From: Prorocentrum cordatum | Lineage: Eukaryota; Sar; Dinophyceae; Prorocentrales; Prorocentraceae | Direction of reading: 5' to 3' | Length of the DNA stretch: 64,000 nucleotides | Assembly: GCA_963575745.1 (NCBI GenBank) | Contig: CAUYUJ010001303.1 | Location: 319,399-383,398 of the forward strand | Shown here: in pieces, positions 40,301 through 52,029 of the stretch | Layout: each line of letters opens with the position of its first letter | Position numbering within the stretch: the first letter of the stretch is position 1 | Made by a program: the position numbers and the translations under genes | The notes under the pieces: model-generated | Told to the model about the DNA's origin: nothing | The model's database searches: none | The model's input: the letters and a program-made list of their open reading frames with translations, nothing else

Positions 40301-41332
40301 AGCTCGCTGCGGCGAACTTGCCCGTCACGCGGCGCAGCTGCAGCATCGTTGCCCCCCCCCCCCCCCCCTGCTCTGCGCATCGAACCCGGACGCAAGTTGA
40401 TGCGCGATCGAGTGCAGGCCGCCAAGACGGAGCGCAATCTTGGCATTGATTCCACCGCTGCGCTTTACCACCCCCAAGCCACGCGAGCTGCAAGAAAAAG
40501 GCCAGCTGTCAAGCGCGCCAAGAAGTTGTTGTCGTTGCGAGGCCTTGTGAAGCGCAGTTTCATGCGCGCCATGGTGCGGATTGCAGTTCCCTCCTCCATG
40601 AAGCATTCTGGCGCGGTGTCGGCACTGCTGGCATGGATCTCAGGCTGGCACGCACCACCCAAGCACAAGTGCAGGCGCAGCGTTTGGCAGGGCGTTCGGT
40701 CACGCTGCTGCTGATGTTGTCCTCCAAACCCACCGTTGATCCCTTCGACTCCCTCAACCTCGATCCTCTGATCACCTTTGCCGCCGCCGTCTGGGGCCAC
40801 TGGCTGCCCAGGGGAATGCTGGAGCAAGGTATCGTCGCCGAGGTTGAGCGTTTGCAGGGGCATGAAAACCCTCGGTCCAGCATTCGAGGTCCCTTTCCAG
40901 CCTGTGCCGCAACCGCTCAGAGGATCGGGATCGAGATCCCTGTTTTTTCGTGGCGGGTCGCTGGCTTTGGAGTTCTCGACCTTGCTGCCGTGTGCCTGGG
41001 CTAAGGTTGCAGGGCGCGAAGGGGTACCCGAGCTTGCTAACTGATGTCTGCTTGAGCCCGCGCGCAAGATCCTTCGCAGTAGCGCGTTCTCGCATCAAGA
41101 GCGGGGCTAATTCGAAGTCTGTGATCAGCGGAGGCCAATGTCCCCAGCATCGGTAGTGGACCGCCAAACTCTTTGCGTCTCCTGAGTACAATCTCTGGTT
41201 GAATAGTCCTGGTACGTTGCTGCACAGACACGCCTGCTGCCCAGGCCACTCCGAAGTCCCTCCTGATGCGGCCCCTCCCGGGTTTCACCACCAATCTCGT
41301 CAGGGCCAGCGGAGTTACTCTTCCCTTGCTCT
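40301..41332 (+). pseudogene. LINE RT thumb and downstream connector
   Basis: The frame 40214-40714 reads ERNLGIDSTAALYHPQATRA and VKRAKKLLSLRGLVKRSFMR, the usual thumb region of these LINE RTs. A C16 run at 40350-40365 lies within it. A shift leads to the frame 40633-41004 with QAQRLAGRSVTLLLMLSS and DPLITFAAAVWGHWLP, conserved connector segments. The rest to 41332 is read in short pieces. Confidence 0.65.
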
Positions 41333-42345
41333 TTGCCGAGGGGCTGCTTGTGCCCGGCGCTCCTCCCCCCTTCCTCTGCTGCGCTGCCTGAGAGATGGTT
41401 TGGAGGAGGCTCGCAGGAGTTATGCGGGCATGTTTTTGCATGGGCTGCCGTTGCCGTCAATTCGTCCTATCCCTTTCGCACCCTCTCTGTGCTGGTTGGC
41501 TGTCTCGCCGACCCGGAAGAGACGCCGGCGCCGCCGAGTTGGTGGCGCTGCCGCGCGGTTTTCAGCACGCACTGCCAGGCACCGTCTTCAATTCGGATTT
41601 GCCGTTCGTCGCCGATGACCTCTATGTCAGAGGCCAGGCCGCCTGATACTCTGCCGCCAGCGCCTGGGCTGATATTTGGACTCAGGTCTGGGCGCGCGTG
41701 CAGGACGGGGGGCGGGGGGCTCGAGAATGTGCACGTGCGCAGGGTCAAAGGACACTGCGCCGAAGTGCGCGCGCAGCAGGGCCTCGCCTCCCGCTTTGAG
41801 AAGGTTGGCGATGATTTGGCCGACGAGTGGGCCCAGTGGATGGCCCAGCGTGCGCGCGTGCCCGAGTCTATGCGCACCGCGCGTCGAGCCAAGTCACGCG
41901 TCGTGTCCAAGTGGGCCGGGTGGCTTGCCCGTCTCGGCCCGCGCATGGCTGATGTTGACTGTCCCCGCGTCAGCGCAGCCCGAACCCCCACGAGCCCTCG
42001 CTGGTTGTTCTTCCCCCGCCGCCCTCCCGCACCCCGAGAGCCCTCGGCCAAGCTGATCTCTCGGCTGCGCGGCAGGCACTTGCGAATCCAGACGCGCGTC
42101 AGCATGTCATTCACCCGCTCCAGCTGGCCAATCGCGAGTGGTGTGTGGTCTGCGTGAGGTGTGGGTTTGGGGGTATGAAGGTTTCGGCCAAGCTGAACCG
42201 GGCCTGTCCAGGGCCGCCCCGTCCAGGCTCGCACGGTGCCCGTGTCCTCTCCAATTTGGGCCGCGCGCCAGCGATATTTTCCGTGAATCATGTGGCACTT
42301 TTTTTGTTCAGAGGCTCTGCGCAGCTGATATGCTGATAGTTGGCG
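41333..42345 (+). pseudogene. LINE RNase H and terminal Cys finger
   Basis: The frame 41333-42157 includes ENVHVRRVKGHCAEVRAQQG and EKVGDDLADEWAQWMAQRA, the last strand and helix of RNase H (conserved His and Asp regions). The first part of the domain lies in other frames. The final finger CVVCVRCGFGG and later CPGPPRPG are in a shifted frame (42145-42336). Together they mark the 3' end of the LINE coding region. Confidence 0.65.
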
Positions 42346-42374
42346 AGGCCAACTCTTCTGGCTCCGTGTCCGCC

Positions 42375-42580
42375 CGTCAGTCGCCACCTGCCTCTGCGCA
42401 GCGAGGTGGCGGAGGTGGCTTGTTGCGCCACCCCGCTGCACGCGCGGTGGCGCAAGTGCCACGGAGTCGGGCACGCCGCATTCTTCTGTCGGCGCCACCC
42501 GCCTCTGTGCAGCGTGGGGGCGCAGGTTGCTTGACGCGCCACCCCGCTGCACATGCGGTGGCGCAACTGGCATACGGGGC
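42375..42580 (+). repeat. Two tandem ~112-bp units after the LINE
   Basis: CGCCACCTGCCTCTGCGCAG through GCGCCACCCCGCTGCACGCG, then CGGTGGCGCAAGTG, is repeated from about 42490 as CGCCACCCGCCTCTGTGCAG through GCGCCACCCCGCTGCACATG. Each unit contains the inverted pair TGCGCCACC/GGTGGCGCA. It may be the LINE 3' untranslated tail or a separate tandem. Confidence 0.75.
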
Positions 42581-42599
42581 GCGACAGACCCATGTTGCG

Positions 42600-43071
42600 C
42601 TCAGGCTTTGTCGAGGATGAAGAAGAGGAGGGAGAGGAGGAGGGGGGAGGGGGCGGGCGTGGGCAGGTTCAGCCAGAAGGTGAACCCCCCCACTTGATTA
42701 CACAAAACAGCTCATCTGGAGCAGGTGTGCGCAGATCCGATCCCATCCTCATCGTCATCCTCATCCTCCTGGACTCCTCCTCCTCCTCCTCCTCCTCCTC
42801 CTTCTCCTCCTCATCGTCATCCTCGTCCTCGTCCTGTTCCTGCTCCTCCTCCTCCTCCTCCTCCTCCTCCTCCTCCTCCTCCGCCCCCCCCCCTCCCCCG
42901 GCGCTCCAGGAACTGCTGCGGCAGGAGCGCGCCCTGGGCCGCTGCGCAGAGGACCTGGCGCGGCGCGCCGAGGCCCTGGCGCGCGGCGAGGCGGCGGCGG
43001 AGCGCCGCGAGGAGGCCCCGCCCGCGTGCGGCCCCCTGGCGGGCCCGGAAGCCACCGGGCGGAGTCCCTCT
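42600..43071. repeat. GGA patch, CTC array and GC-rich sequence
   Basis: A GGA patch lies at 42615-42655 and CTC/CTCATC arrays at 42745-42890. A GC-rich segment at 42895-43070 is open in several frames. Its plus-strand frame reads as a heptad-like LLRQERALGRCAEDLARRAE coiled segment, but no gene is supported. Confidence 0.6.
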
Positions 43072-43137
43072 GGCGGCGAGCGAGGGGGGGAAGCGAGAGG
43101 GAGAAGGCCAATTCAGAAGGTTCGGAAGGCTCGGACA
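43072..43137. repeat. Left half of a GCGAGCGAGG foldback element
   Basis: GGCGGCGAGCGAGGGGGG, GAGAAGGCCAATTCAGAAGG and TTCGGAAGGCTC match the left arm of the intact foldback at 57161-57354. The right arm is absent. A GGA array follows directly. Confidence 0.6.
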
Positions 43138-43340
43138 GGGGGAGGGGGAGGAGGAGGAGGAGGAGGAGGAGGAGGAGGAGGAGGAGGAGGAGGAGGAGGA
43201 GGAGGAGGAGGAGGAGGAGGAGGAAGAGGAGGAGGAGGACCAGGAGGAGGGAGAGGGGAAGGAGGAGGAGGAGGAGGAGGAAGAGGAGGAGGAGGACGAC
43301 GAGGACGAGGAGGAGGAGGAGGAGGAGGAGGAGGAGGATC
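43138..43340. repeat. ~200-bp GGA array
   Basis: (GGA)n with GAC and AAG interruptions. Artefactual poly-Gly, -Glu and -Arg frames. Confidence 0.95.
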
Positions 43341-43780
43341 CCTGGCGATCGCGGCGCGGGGTCGGGCGCGTTGCCGCCGTTGCCCCCGCCGTCCGCCCGG
43401 AGGCACTGCTGAGGCGGTGCGAGGAAGTCCTTGCGCGGTGCGGCAAGCGCGAGGAGGACCTGGAGCGGCGCGAGGACCACGGGCAGGGCTCATTTCGATT
43501 CCCCCGATTCGATTCGATGTAATTTCGATGGATTCCAATTCCGATTTTATTTGTTTTGGGATTCCGACTTGGGTTTCGATTTCTCACTGGGCGCATACAA
43601 GCTTCCGATTTCCGCCGATTCGACTTTTTCCTACTCGGCTGCTGATTTTTGCCGATCCGATTCGTGTCGATCGCCGATTCGACTTATCGATTCGATCCTG
43701 GGCTATCCTGCACGGGGGCCCCACACCCAGGTCTACGCTGAGCGCACTCCTGCTCCAACGGTCGAGCGGGGGCTTCTTCC
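43341..43780. other. Unassigned; CGATTCGA/CCGATT-rich stretch
   Basis: A GC-rich part to 43500 is followed by about 190 bp in which CGATT, GATTCGA and TTCCGATT recur many times (43490-43700), probably a decayed short repeat. No gene was seen. Confidence 0.45.
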
Positions 43781-43927
43781 AGGCCTCCCAGATGTGGTCG
43801 GAGCAGGTGGGGTCGGAGGACGGCGCCGCATCGCCGATGCCTCGCCGTTGTATCGCCAATGCATTGGCGACGCATCGGCGCGGCGCGATCCTCCGACCCC
43901 ATCTCGGACCCAATCTGGGAAGCCTCC
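43781..43927. mobile_element. GATGCAT palindromic element, copy 4 (short)
   Basis: 147 bp with the left end AGGCCTCCCAGATGTGGTCG, core GCATCGCCGATGCCTCGCC, and right end GGCGCGATCCTCCGACCCC, CTGGGAAGCCTCC. Confidence 0.75.
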
Positions 43928-44334
43928 ATTGCGGGCCCGAACCAAATCCACTTCAAGCGCCATCCTGCGTCGTGTTTCCACCATCCTCTCCCGACCGGAC
44001 GGGTTGCGCCGTTGGCTCCTCGAAGGCCTCGGGAGGCCCTTGCGGAGGGCACAGAGGAGGCTCTGGATCCCCCGCCCCCTTGCCCAATCGCCCCCCAAAG
44101 AGGGCCGAAGGCGCGCAGAGACCTTGAACCTTGGCTCCTCTTCCTCTTTCTCTTCCTCCTCCTCCTCCTTCACTCCTCCTCCTCCTCCTTCTCCTCTTCC
44201 TCCTCCTCCTCCCCCTCCTCTAGGAGGCCGTGGCGTTGCGCGAGGAGGCCGTGGTGTTGCGCGAGGAGGCCGTGGGGCAGCACGAGGAGGTGCTGCGGGG
44301 GCGCGAGGAGGCCGCGGAGAAGCGCGAGGAAGAG
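43928..44334. other. Unassigned with a CTC array; GAGGAGGCCGTGG tandem
   Basis: CTC-rich sequence covers 44135-44222. A tandem of about 24 bp (GCGCGAGGAGGCCGTGG) runs at 44225-44330. Frames are artefacts. Confidence 0.6.
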
Positions 44335-44835
<501 letters not shown>

Positions 44836-45189
44836 TGGGGCTCGGCCAGGGGTGGACAAGGACTCGGGTCGAGCTCACATCCTCCTCGTTCGTTTCTGTT
44901 CGTGGCGTTATTGTTGAGCCTCCTCCTCCTCCTCCTCCTCGTGCGCCTGCTTCTGTCTCTCCCGTCCTCCGAATAGCGTTTGTCGGATCTCGGCGTCGCG
45001 TGGCCTACGCACGCCGAGTCGCCCAGTAGCCCGACGATTGCATTCATCCGGGCTAGGGAGAGTAGCTTTTGGGAGCGGAGGGGGCACCCTCGTAGAAGGC
45101 ATGTCTGCCAGTGTGGACTCTAAGCGCTGAGTCATTCTTCGCGCTTCGCGTTTCCCCATTGTTCCCCTTACCCTACCTGGCTTCACCAG
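44836..45189. other. Short unassigned stretch upstream of the helicase relic
   Basis: (CTC)n lies at 44918-44940. A GAGAGTAGCTTTTGGGAGC block at about 45057 has only partial resemblance to the spliced leader. No gene was seen. Confidence 0.4.
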
Positions 45190-48100
45190 TGACGAGGTGC
45201 TGAGCGCTACAGGGCACGTCCTCCAGCGGGCCAGGACCACCCCCTCCCAGGACACCCTGAACAGTGGCGCCCGCAGGCATGGCCTAAACGACAGTGTCGT
45301 CCGAGTCCTCCAAGCCACCGTGCAGCACCACGTGACCATCGTGTATGTATGGCCTCCTGGCACCGGGAAGACCAGGTTCTCGGTATGCGCGCTCGACACT
45401 TGGGCGGGCACACTGGTGCGGGGCCAGGCGGTGGCGTTCACAGCGGGCTCCAACACCGCTGCGGACCAGCCCGTGCACGCGCTGGTTACCGATCACTAGC
45501 AGGGCCTCCTGGACGAGGACACGCGCTTCCCAGACCGCTTCGTGCGCCTGGCATGAGAGCACCGAGTCGCCCCGTCCCTGGTAAACCTGACTCCTGGCGG
45601 GCACTACAACATGGCCGTGGGCTCGTTCCCTTACCAGGACGGTGCAGCCTCGTCGGATTTCCCACCATTCCGAGTCGGCCTGCTGAAGGATGCCAAGGCC
45701 ATCGTGGCCACCACGAGGCTGCCGAGGCCTTGGGGCAAAGCAGTGCGGCAAAGGTTGCCCTGCTGATCGTCCACGAAGCTGGCCGAACTACTGAGCTCCA
45801 CGCCACCATGTCCCTGGTCAGTGTCATCAGGGGTGGTGGCCCCCTCGTTCAGGTGGGCGACCCCAAGTAGCTACCGCCCGCAGTGATCTCCAAGCTCGCC
45901 GCGGACCTGGGCTTCTGCATTTCCATCCTCGACAGACTTCATCACGCCCTGATGGGGCAGGACTCGGCGGTCGTTCAGCTCGCGGTCTGCTACCGGATGC
46001 ACCCGCAGCTCCTGGCATGGCCGGACTGGGCCTTTTACAACAACGCCATGCGCAGCGGCCTGGCTTCTCCTCTGCCTGATCGACCGTTAGTCGATGGCTT
46101 CCCCTGGCGACCGATCTTGGTTTGGAACCAGGACGCGCTCACCGAGCTGGCACGTGCATGGGCGACCTCAGGAGGGCCCTGGAACCCCTGCACCCTGCGG
46201 GCGCGGAGGAAGGCAAAAGGCATGGGTTCCTCTTGGTCGACAACCCGTCCTTCGAGGTCGCCTCTAGCATACATGCTGTTTACGCCGACCTCCCAGAGGC
46301 GGCGCAGGCGGTGGGCCTAGTCAGAGCGCTGATGCCCGCGATGGAATGGGGGGGTCAAGGTCCGCCTGGCGATCGGGCATCAGCTACAAATCGCCATCCT
46401 GGAGGACGGGTGGCCGCAGAGAACGGCCAGCATCAAAGGCGTGTTCTGGCAGTCCAAGGTTAGCAAAGGCAAGGCCAAGAGCGGCAGGGGGAAGACCGAG
46501 GGGAACGATGGCGAAAAAGGAGACGGCAAGGCCAGCAAGGACAGGGGCCGCCCCCCAACCCCTGCGACCAGCCTGGCAGGACAAGAGGGCGGAACGGATG
46601 GCCAGAGGTTCGTGGACCGGTCGGGCTGGACCAAGGTTTTCGACCAGGAGGAGTCTTCGTTCACCGGCATTGGCACCAACTTCCCTGGCCTGCAACAGGT
46701 TGCGCCCCAGCGTCTGCAATCAGGCAAACGGGTGCCCTCCACAATCGATTCTTGCACAGGGGGAGAGGCGGGGACATCGTGATCTTCCTAACCGCCAGGT
46801 CGAACGGAAACCATGAGTGGGGTTTCATGGACAGCGCCAGTAGGATAATTGTTGCCATTGCAAGGGCCACTCGCTTCGTCGTTATCATTGGCGACGGCAG
46901 AATGTTCGCCTCCGCCGCGTGGTCGAGGCTGAAGGTGCTTTACGAGTGCGGGCGCTTGGCTGATCTCTGGGTCAGATGCATGGATCTGCGGTGGGCTGAC
47001 TGGCGTGCCGGCCTTGCTGTCGACTCCAAATTCGACCCCGTCGTGTGCCTGGCCACCTGGGTCACCAGCCTTGCCTCCTGGGGCGGCCACGCAAGCGGGG
47101 GCGTATCTGGGGCGCAGCTGGACAGCGCCATCAATAAGGCCCGTGACTCCCTGGCCATCAGCTTTACCAAGCGCATCGAGACCCCGCTCGACCCCGGCTT
47201 CAACTGGGATGCGCTGGACATCGGCGTCGCCAACAGCCTCGACCACCTCCTGGCCACCCCCGCCTTCTCGGTCGTGCTCTACCTGGTCTCGGGCCTGCAT
47301 CCCCGCGAGTTCCCCCTCGACGACTCGCCGAGAGAATCTGGGAGATTCGACCGCAAAGCGTGGTCGCACCTCGGCTTCCTCAGCGACGTGTCCCTGGGCC
47401 TGGATGCTAGCAACCTGGTCTACAACGTGCTCTGGGCGTGCCGTGCCTGGGTTGCGGGACTGGCCCCCCCGTGGAAGGGCCGCGACCTGGCCCTCCCAAT
47501 CGATCGCAGCTGCCGATCCAGGCCGGACCGGCAGTGCGCGCCCATGGACTTTCCAGGACAGGTTCCGAAAGCTTGGGGCAGGAGGGCCCGTGAGTGCTGC
47601 AGGCGTCGCCAACGCCCTGGCGCGGGCACCCCGGCGCGCCTCCTCCAGCCAGCCATTTCGAAGAGGCATGATAGGCGCGGGCGGGGATCCCATGGGTTCC
47701 CCCGAAGCTCGTTCTCTTCTGATAAGCATGATGCTCCTGATCAGGGAGCCCAGGGTGTTCCTACGGCCGTTCCCCCACGTGGCGGGCGCTGGGGGCTTCA
47801 TTGAAGCCGCGCTTGGCATTTGCGTTCCCCGGCAAGACGCCCACCTGATGTTCCGTCAGAAGTTTGTCGAGACCTGGGGGCTCTCCTTGAACGATCTAGT
47901 GCGCTGCGCGGCCGCATCGAAGATGCTCTCCTCCACGTCTCCAGACTGGTGACTGTAGCGCACCGCCGTGGAGCAGCAAAAGATATCAACCGCCGACAGA
48001 CCTGGAAGGGCTTGGAGAAGCATGACTTCAAGCTGGAAGCACCCATGATTGTCCTGGAGCAGATCGCACCCGCGGCAAACATCGCAATCCTGGCAAACGC

Positions 48101-48530
48101 CACGTGTTCCATTTGTGCACTCCACCGCGAGCTGGCAGACTCGGACGCTGGGTTCGGAGATCCAGACGACGAGTCTGCCTTGGGCTACATCGGGGGAGGC
48201 GCAGCCCTTTCGCGGAAGGACTTGGGGGCCCCCAAACCCGCCCCTCCAGCTCCTGGCGCGCAACTGGTCCCCCCGCTCTTCGAGGATGGCCGGCTGGATA
48301 TGTGAAGTTCCCCTGCGACGACTGCGGCAAAGCTCGCCTCAAGTCGACACAAGGGCCCTGGGTGGGCGACGAGACCAGGGAATTCTTGGCACAGAACCGC
48401 TAACAGGCATGCCTCTCAGGCCAGAACTTCAGGTGGCTCTGTGAGGGCTGCTGGGTCACCGGCGTCGAAATGCGCGGGGACCCCACACCAGTGGGTGCCG
48501 ACGTGACGCAGCGGGTCCAGGACTACAGCG
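45190..48530 (+). pseudogene. UPF1-like superfamily 1 helicase, degenerate
   Basis: SF1B helicases of this type unwind RNA or DNA in an ATP-dependent way (UPF1, SETX and ZNFX1 relatives). Motif I reads VWPPGTGKT, with the first Gly of GPPGTGKT replaced by Trp (TGG at 45350). The SN-A motif follows as TAGSNTAAD. A TAG ends this frame at 45499. Further on, LLKDAKAIVATT is typical, and motif II reads LLIVHEAG (Asp to His, CAC at 45772). Motif III GDPK is cut by TAG at 45868 where Gln is expected. Then come AVCYRMHPQLLAWPD, GHGFLLVDNP, and motifs V/VI as STIDSCTGGE / DIVIFLTARSNGNHEWGF and IVAIARATRFVVIIGD. At least five frameshifts are needed. An unknown C-terminal region with Cys pairs (CSIC; CDDC...CEGC) extends to about 48530. 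There are no introns. It is either a processed or a decayed gene. Confidence 0.75.
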
Positions 48531-49045
48531 CAGAATTCTAGCATCTTCTTGGCGTCTGACGCTTGTGCAGCGCGAGCGAGGTGTCATGGGGTGGGTGCGT
48601 GGAGCAAGGTGCGCCGAGGCGCCCCAGCGATCTGGGAGGTGTCCTTGGGGCGCCCGCGGCGAAACCCACTGGTCGCCCACTGGCCGCCCGGGGAGTCGGA
48701 AATCCGGCCGCCCAACCCATGTGCGTCTTGGTCCAGTCTGGCCCGTTTACCCTTCGGACAACGGTTGGCGAGGCAAGCGGCGCAGATGCCATCGGCGCAT
48801 TCGGGTCCGATTGGCAATTCGGCCCGTTGACTAGGACAAAACGTGGCTCAGTGGGAAGGGGTATGTGGTCCGACGTCAGATGTGGCGTGGGCGCGCTTAG
48901 TTTGTCCCTCGCCATATTTCTTCCATCCGCGGGTGACAGCGCGGGGCCATTCTTTCCGCGCCTTTCACTTCCTCTCCTGGTGGGAGCCGCGGGTCCGGAC
49001 GTCATGATACGTCTCAATTGTGGCCTCGGTTTCCTGCGTCGCCAG
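48531..49045. other. Unassigned sequence between helicase relic and GGA array
   Basis: Ordinary-complexity GC-rich DNA. A long plus-strand frame (48563-49519) has no domain before it enters the GGA array. Confidence 0.4.
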
Positions 49046-49762
49046 AAGAGGAGGAGGAGGGGGATGAGAGGGCGGGGGAGGAGGAGGAAGAGGAGGAGGA
49101 GGAGGAGGATGTGGAGGAGGTGGAGAAGAGGAGGAGGGGGGGAGTTGGAAGAGGAGGGGGAAGGGGAGGAGAGGAGGAGGAGGAGGAAGAGGAGGGGGGG
49201 GGAAGGAGAGAAGAGGAGGAGGAGGAGGAGGGCGAGGAGGAAGAGGAGGATGGGGGAAGGAGGAGGAGAAGGTGGAGGAGGTGGAGGAGGAGGGGAGGGG
49301 GGCGGGAGGTGGAAGAGGAGGGGGAAGGGGAGGGACGAGGAGGAGGGAGGAGGAGGAGGAGGAGAGGAGGGGGGAGGAAAAGGAAAAGGAGGAGGAGGAG
49401 GAGGAAGAGGAGGATGGGGGAGGGAGAGGAGGAGGGGGAGGAGGAGGAGGAGGAGGAGTGAGGAGGAGGAGGAGGAGGAGGAGGAGGAGGAGGATAGGAG
49501 GAGGAGGGAAAACAAGTAGGAGGATCAGGAGGAGGAGTGGAGGAGGAGGGAGAGGGAGCACGAGGAGGGAGGAGGAGGAGGAGGAGGAGGAGGAGAGGAG
49601 GAAGAAGAGGAGAAGACAGAGGATGATGATGATGGTGAGGAAGAGGAGGGAGAAGACAGGGAGGAGGAGGAGCAGAAGGAGGAGGAGGAGGGGGGAGGAG
49701 GAAGAGGAGGAGCAGAAGGAGGAGGGGGAGGAGGAGGAGGAGGAGTAGGAGGAGTAGGAGGA
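49046..49762. repeat. ~700-bp GGA/GGGA array
   Basis: The largest purine array in the window, (GGA)n with GGGGA, GAAGA, GGTGGA and GGATGG interruptions. All very long frames on either strand here are artefacts. Confidence 0.95.
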
Positions 49763-49927
49763 ATGCTACGAATGTTAACGATACGATTGATGATAATACG
49801 AAGAAGAAACATAATGATAGTACACATAATGATGTGACGAAGAAGAATAACACGATGAGGAGGAGAAGGAAGTGGGGGAAGGGGAGGGGGGCGTCGGGGT
49901 CAGAGTTCCTCCTTCCAGCTTCCTGCT

Positions 49928-49965
<38 letters not shown>

Positions 49966-52029
49966 TTGGGCCCCTGGGCGGTGCCTGTCATGGCCCTCCC
50001 AGGGGCCGACAACGACCCGCGACCCCCGATGACCAGGGGAGCGGGTAGGGGGAGGGGTAAACCCCTCCCCGAAGGGGAAGAGGTTTTGGAAGAGGAACGA
50101 CTTAATCCCGTTAGAACACCTACGCCCAGAGTGCTGGTGGGATTTCACTGTGGATGTGCAGGCTAGTTTGTCAAAGCTATGTGGTGTAAGCTAGGTTTTG
50201 CAGTATACTTGGTGCAAGCTATCCATTTTGTGCGCTGGGCTTCTTCTCCTCGTCATCGTTGTCCCCCTCCTTGTCATCCTGCGGGCTCTGTCGTAAGCGA
50301 GTGGAGTGGCGGCTCCCTACAGAAGGGCGGCCGATGATGAGGATGGGCGGAGAGAGTTGATAATTGGAATGCGGAAGATGATTAGAACGGAGACGAGAAT
50401 GAGGGGGAGAACGAGAACAGGGCAAATGACGAGGATGATGGAGGCAGGATGAAAAGGACGTAGGGTCCGAGGAGGAGACGCTGAGACGCCTGTTTTGAAA
50501 CCTCGCTACAGCACATGTTCACAGGGACGCCGTCTGAAGTGGTGGAGGGACGTCTCACGAGTCTCAGGTACGACCTTGGTGCGTCGGGCGCGCCATGCGC
50601 CTGGGGTTCCTGAGGCAGCTCTACTTTTCGTGGGGACTATGATTCAGGCCAGCGTGGCTCGGGCGATAGTGCATTTGCCACGGCTCCGCACGGCGCCGCC
50701 GATCCGTCTGGCCACCCTTGCCCGTCGCCATCCATCTCTGCCTTTCCTCGTGCCACTGCCATCGCGTAACGTGTGACCAGCCCGTCTTTCTGTAACTCAC
50801 AATCGTTGGGGACTGAGCATAGGAACCATCTTTAGTCCGAGCGCTGCTCGCGGAGTGTGCATTGGCCAAGGCCCCACGGGGCGTTGCCACTCTGGCTGAT
50901 CAGCCTCGCCCGCTGCCTTCCATAGCCTCCTCTTAAACATCATCTGCGTGAGCGAGACGCGCACGAGCCCCAGGGAATTGGCGAAGAGCTCCATGGGCCC
51001 ATTCCGGTCGCAGGTCGGACTGTTTCGTGCGCATGCGTTCATACATATACCTGTACGCTGGATCAGTTGCCTGCGCGTGCGTGCCGCTGGGTGCCGCGCC
51101 TGGGAGCAGGAAGTTCTGAACTTTCTGGGAACCTCAGAGGAGGGGCCATCCAGTAATCCTGACCGTCGGTGAAGTCAACTATGCATGGTGGGACCATCCT
51201 GGGCAGTCCTCATGCAATCTTCAGGCAATGATGAAGTCATCAGGGGGCCGTCTTGGGGGCAGCAGGAGGCAGAAGGTCTGACAGACGGTGGCCCACGCTC
51301 TTGCTACTGGGGCGACTTCGGCTAACTTCAGGCAGCCCCCTCAGGGCTGCCGTCGCGCGCGCGGACTAGACCTCTGAACCATTCGACCGAATTCACCTCT
51401 TTGCAGTATCTCGCTTGCCAGTGGCCCATTGAGCACGCGAACTTTGGTCCCAGTCGCTCCTTCCTTCGGTACTTAGGTCCTTCCTTCCTCCTTTTCCCTC
51501 TTGCTGCCACCGCCCCACCTGCGGCAGAGGCGGCTGCCGCCGCCGCGACGGCGATGGCGCCCGACGACTCGGCCGAGTGGCTGCAGGTGCGCGGCCCAGA
51601 CTGCGAGGACAGAGGGGATGGACGATCCTCCGGACGTGTGTTGGCCCATTCTCTTCTGCCATGTTTCCGCACTTTGAGCCTCGAGGTATCTTTTGGGACA
51701 CGAAAGGCGGAAACCGGACATCGGGTTAGCCGCCGCGTTTTGACGGTCGCAGCGTGATTATTGACGGGCCTGTTGTCCGGATATGTTCGCAGCGAGAGCC
51801 AGCGTCAGATTTCAGTCTACGTTGCGTCGTTTTCATGGCCGACCCGTCAGGCCAACTCGAGTCTCGGGCGGGCGGTATTGGGGGATGACCTATTAAATGG
51901 GTGGTGAAAAAAAAACCCTCAGTGGCCTAAAGGGCCCCTTTAGGGCCCTTAGGAGGTCTTCAGTTTTGCCCCCCCCTAATCTCTCGGCGGGGCGGGGAAC
52001 AAACTCACCCCTCCTCTTCCTACCCCCTC
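49763..52029. other. Unassigned 2.3 kb, with a (TA)n run
   Basis: An AT-richer GAAGAA/AATGAT stretch lies at 49765-49855, and (TA)n, about 16 units, at 49929-49962. The hairpin AGGGGTAAACCCCT lies at about 50055. TGTGGTGTAAGCTA-like repeats lie at 50165-50220. From 50460 to 51900 the sequence is mixed and low in repeats. Frames up to 118 codons (for example 51401-51757) carry no known motif. It is the best place to look for an unrecognised gene, but none can be supported by reading. Confidence 0.4.

Larger units (their letters stand above)
36787..42345 (+). mobile_element. Near full-length LINE (APE endonuclease, RT, RNase H, zinc fingers), inactive
   Basis: The domain order on the plus strand is Cys-finger ORF1-like region, APE-type endonuclease, RT, RNase H, terminal Cys finger. 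This is the layout of dinoflagellate LINE-type non-LTR elements. It is about 5.5 kb and begins with a spliced-leader-like sequence, which suggests the copy is full length at its 5' end. At least six shifts of reading frame are needed to follow the domains, so it is a pseudogene copy. The 3' end is placed near the last recognisable zinc-finger frame. Tandem GC-rich repeats follow. Confidence 0.8.

Noticed and set aside
45055-45075. Spliced-leader-like block before the helicase relic
   Set aside because: Only GTAGC and TTTTGG agree, with a 2-bp gap between them; this is within what chance gives.
45499-46752. Introns as an explanation of the helicase frame changes
   Set aside because: Recognisable motifs resume within a few bases of each frame change, leaving no room for introns; frameshifts fit better.
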